From Sulfurimonas sp. (GTDB taxonomy: Bacteria; Campylobacterota; Campylobacteria; Campylobacterales; Sulfurimonadaceae), in NCBI GenBank assembly GCA_030949825.1, contig JAUZSC010000016.1, forward strand, positions 1-64,000: 64,000 bases of DNA, given 5' to 3'. This document shows, piece by piece, positions 62,365-64,000 of the stretch; the first letter of the stretch is position 1; the number at the start of each line of letters is the position of its first letter. Made by a program: the position numbers and the translations under genes. A model generated the notes under the pieces. The model worked only from the letters and a program-made list of their open reading frames with translations. It did not search any database and was not told where the DNA came from.

Positions 62365-64000
62365 ATGTCAGAAATGAAAATAAAATTTAAAAAACAGCAG
62401 TACCAAACTAATGCTGTAGATTCTGTAGTCGATTGCTTTAAAGGGCAAGTTAAAAGTAGTGGTATATCTTATAGAGTTGATCCAGGGAAAGTTGTAGAGA
62501 AGAAAGGTCAAGGGAGTTTTGATGATTTAGAAGAAGAATCATCAGGATTTAAAAACTCAGAACTAACACTGACTCTTGATGAAGTAAAAAAGAATATTCA
62601 AGATGTACAACAAAACCAAAATCTACCAATCTCAGAAACATTAATAAGTTGTAAAGTTGGTAATGAACTAATATGTCCTATAAATCTAGATGTAGAGATG
62701 GAAACAGGTACGGGTAAAACTTATGTCTATATAAAAACTATGTTTGAGATGTATGAAAAGTATGGATGGAGTAAGTTTATCATTGTTGTGCCAAGTATTG
62801 CTATTCGTGAGGGTATATCCCAGTCTATAGAGTTAACACGGGATCACTTTTTAGAAGAGTATAGAACTCAGATAAAGAGTTTTATCTATAGCTCAAAATC
62901 ATTGCAGGACTTAGAAAGCTTTTCAACAGATGCTGGAATAAATGTAATGATTATAAATGTACAAGCTTTTAATGCACGAGGTAGGGATAATCGTCGTATT
63001 TATGAAGAGTTAGATAGTTTTCAGTCTCGTCGTCCTATAGATGTTATTAAAGTTAATCGTCCTATATTGATTTTAGATGAACCTCAAAAAATGGAAGGTA
63101 ATGCAACGGTTAAGTCATTAAAAGAGTTCAATCCTTTAATGATGTTGCGATACTCTGCTACACACAGAAGAGAACACAATAAAGTTCATAGACTAGATGC
63201 TCTTGATGCTTACAACCAAAAACTTGTTAAAAAAATCAATGTAAGAGGTATATCTGTTAAGGGCTTAAGTGGAACAAATGCTTATCTTTACCTACAGTCG
63301 ATAGAAGTCTCTTCTACTAAACCGCCAGTAGCAAGAATGGAGATAGAGATAAAACAAAACTCTGGTATTAAACGAGTTATGAGAAAAATCAATGCTGGAG
63401 ATAGTATTTACACTATGTCTGGAGAACTTGAGCAGTACAAAGGTTTTACAGTTTCAGATATAGATGCCACTAGAGATGTTGTAGTTTTTAGTAATGGTAT
63501 GGAACTCATAGCCGGTGAAGCAACTGGAGATGTTAATGAAGAGACACTAAGACGAATACAAATCCGTGAGGCAATAAAAGCACATATAGAAAAAGAACAG
63601 GTGCTTTTTTATCAAGGCATTAAAGTCTTGAGTCTATTTTTCATAGATGAAGTTGCTAAATATCGCCAGTATGGTGAAGATGGAGAAGCGATACAAGGTG
63701 AGTATGCTCAATATTTTGAAGAAGAGTACAAAGAGGCTTTAAAAGATATTGAGTCTGTGTTATTACCTGAATACAATGAATATTTAAAAAATATAGCAAC
63801 TAGTGAAACACATAAAGGGTACTTCTCTATAGATAAAAAGAAACGATTAGTTGATCCGGATATTCAAAGAACCGGTGAAGATAGGGGTAATGCAAAAGAT
63901 GTAGATGCTTATGATTTGATACTCAAAGATAAAAAGCGGTTACTATCGTTTGATGAACCTACACGCTTTATATTTTCTCACTCAGCACTAAGAGAGGGTT
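62365..64000 (+). CDS. res: Type III restriction enzyme Res subunit, cut by the window end
   Basis: 546 residues are visible and the frame is open at the window end; full Res proteins reach about 900-1000 residues. Features are [20 protein letters not shown] at the start, Walker [12 protein letters not shown] near 112-122, [10 protein letters not shown] near 235 and [11 protein letters not shown]. Res provides ATP-dependent translocation and, in its unseen C-terminal part, the endonuclease. It starts 2 nt after the restored mod stop, so the operon continues beyond the window. Confidence 0.92.
   Translation, partial: MSEMKIKFKKQQYQTNAVDSVVDCFKGQVKSSGISYRVDPGKVVEKKGQGSFDDLEEESSGFKNSELTLTLDEVKKNIQDVQQNQNLPISETLISCKVGNELICPINLDVEMETGTGKTYVYIKTMFEMYEKYGWSKFIIVVPSIAIREGISQSIELTRDHFLEEYRTQIKSFIYSSKSLQDLESFSTDAGINVMIINVQAFNARGRDNRRIYEELDSFQSRRPIDVIKVNRPILILDEPQKMEGNATVKSLKEFNPLMMLRYSATHRREHNKVHRLDALDAYNQKLVKKINVRGISVKGLSGTNAYLYLQSIEVSSTKPPVARMEIEIKQNSGIKRVMRKINAGDSIYTMSGELEQYKGFTVSDIDATRDVVVFSNGMELIAGEATGDVNEETLRRIQIREAIKAHIEKEQVLFYQGIKVLSLFFIDEVAKYRQYGEDGEAIQGEYAQYFEEEYKEALKDIESVLLPEYNEYLKNIATSETHKGYFSIDKKKRLVDPDIQRTGEDRGNAKDVDAYDLILKDKKRLLSFDEPTRFIFSHSALREG

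Overview
The window looks like accessory DNA from a member of the Campylobacterota (Sulfurimonas/Sulfurospirillum-like). It is strongly AT-rich, carries a XerH-like recombinase, and contains a fragment resembling a Campylobacterota ftsZ. The gene mix (recombinases, SSB, RecD/Dda-type helicase, PcfJ-like and ClpX-like proteins, many toxin-antitoxin pairs, a CRISPR-Cas locus, a restriction locus) suits a large plasmid, integrative element or phage-plasmid rather than core chromosome. This host assignment is inference.

Layout. 1-16.5 kb is a nest of insertion sequences: four copies of one IS3-type element (two whole but decayed, one nearly intact, one fragment), an IS1182-type element with a CTAG duplication, a second decayed IS3-type element, and fragments of IS4, IS21, IS66 and IS200/IS605-like elements. 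These are mixed with an AAA/DUF4143 ATPase, a XerH-like recombinase, a broken phage-type integrase, an AbiE-type toxin-antitoxin pair and a 176-bp MITE. 16.5-23.3 kb holds a GNAT/RHH toxin-antitoxin pair, a helicase, ssb, a reverse transcriptase with a structured leader RNA, a DarT1/NADAR-type pair and a MYG1-like protein. 23.4-40.5 kb is a type III-D-like CRISPR-Cas locus: cas6, cas10 (GGDD, no HD), Cas7-type RAMPs, csx10, an embedded RhuM-Fic gene, a CARF-HEPN ribonuclease and a WYL regulator. A second operon follows with darT-darG, cas2, cas1, a stand-alone Cas1-N-like gene and a second cas2, and then a 38-repeat array. 40.5-52.3 kb carries a second MITE, a membrane SAVED-like/DUF4145-like pair, PcfJ-like, ClpX-like, LRR and many small membrane proteins, two secreted repeat proteins, a histone-deacetylase-like enzyme, a membrane-anchored FtsZ-like GTPase and an ftsZ fragment. 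52.4-64 kb is a restriction/abortive-infection island: HTH, SNF2 helicase, DUF4391, AbiL-like ATPase plus RloB, two Mod methyltransferases and a Res subunit that runs off the window.

The most striking signal is a shared promoter architecture. Thirteen sites between 17.4 and 50.3 kb carry a 17-bp dyad (consensus TAGACANNATATGTCTA) followed by exactly 10 nt and then a -10 hexamer (TATAAT/TATACT/TACAAT/TATTAT). They stand before the helicase, ssb, the reverse transcriptase, darT1, the MYG1-like gene, the cas effector operon, the darTG-cas1/2 operon, the PcfJ-like and ClpX-like genes and both repeat-protein genes. All lie on the + strand, and none was seen in the IS nest or the restriction island. 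This implies one element-wide regulator that controls both maintenance and defence genes.

At least seven otherwise intact genes contain one-base indels, mostly in homopolymer runs. This looks like uncorrected long-read error, so the coordinates of those genes span the presumed intact frame.
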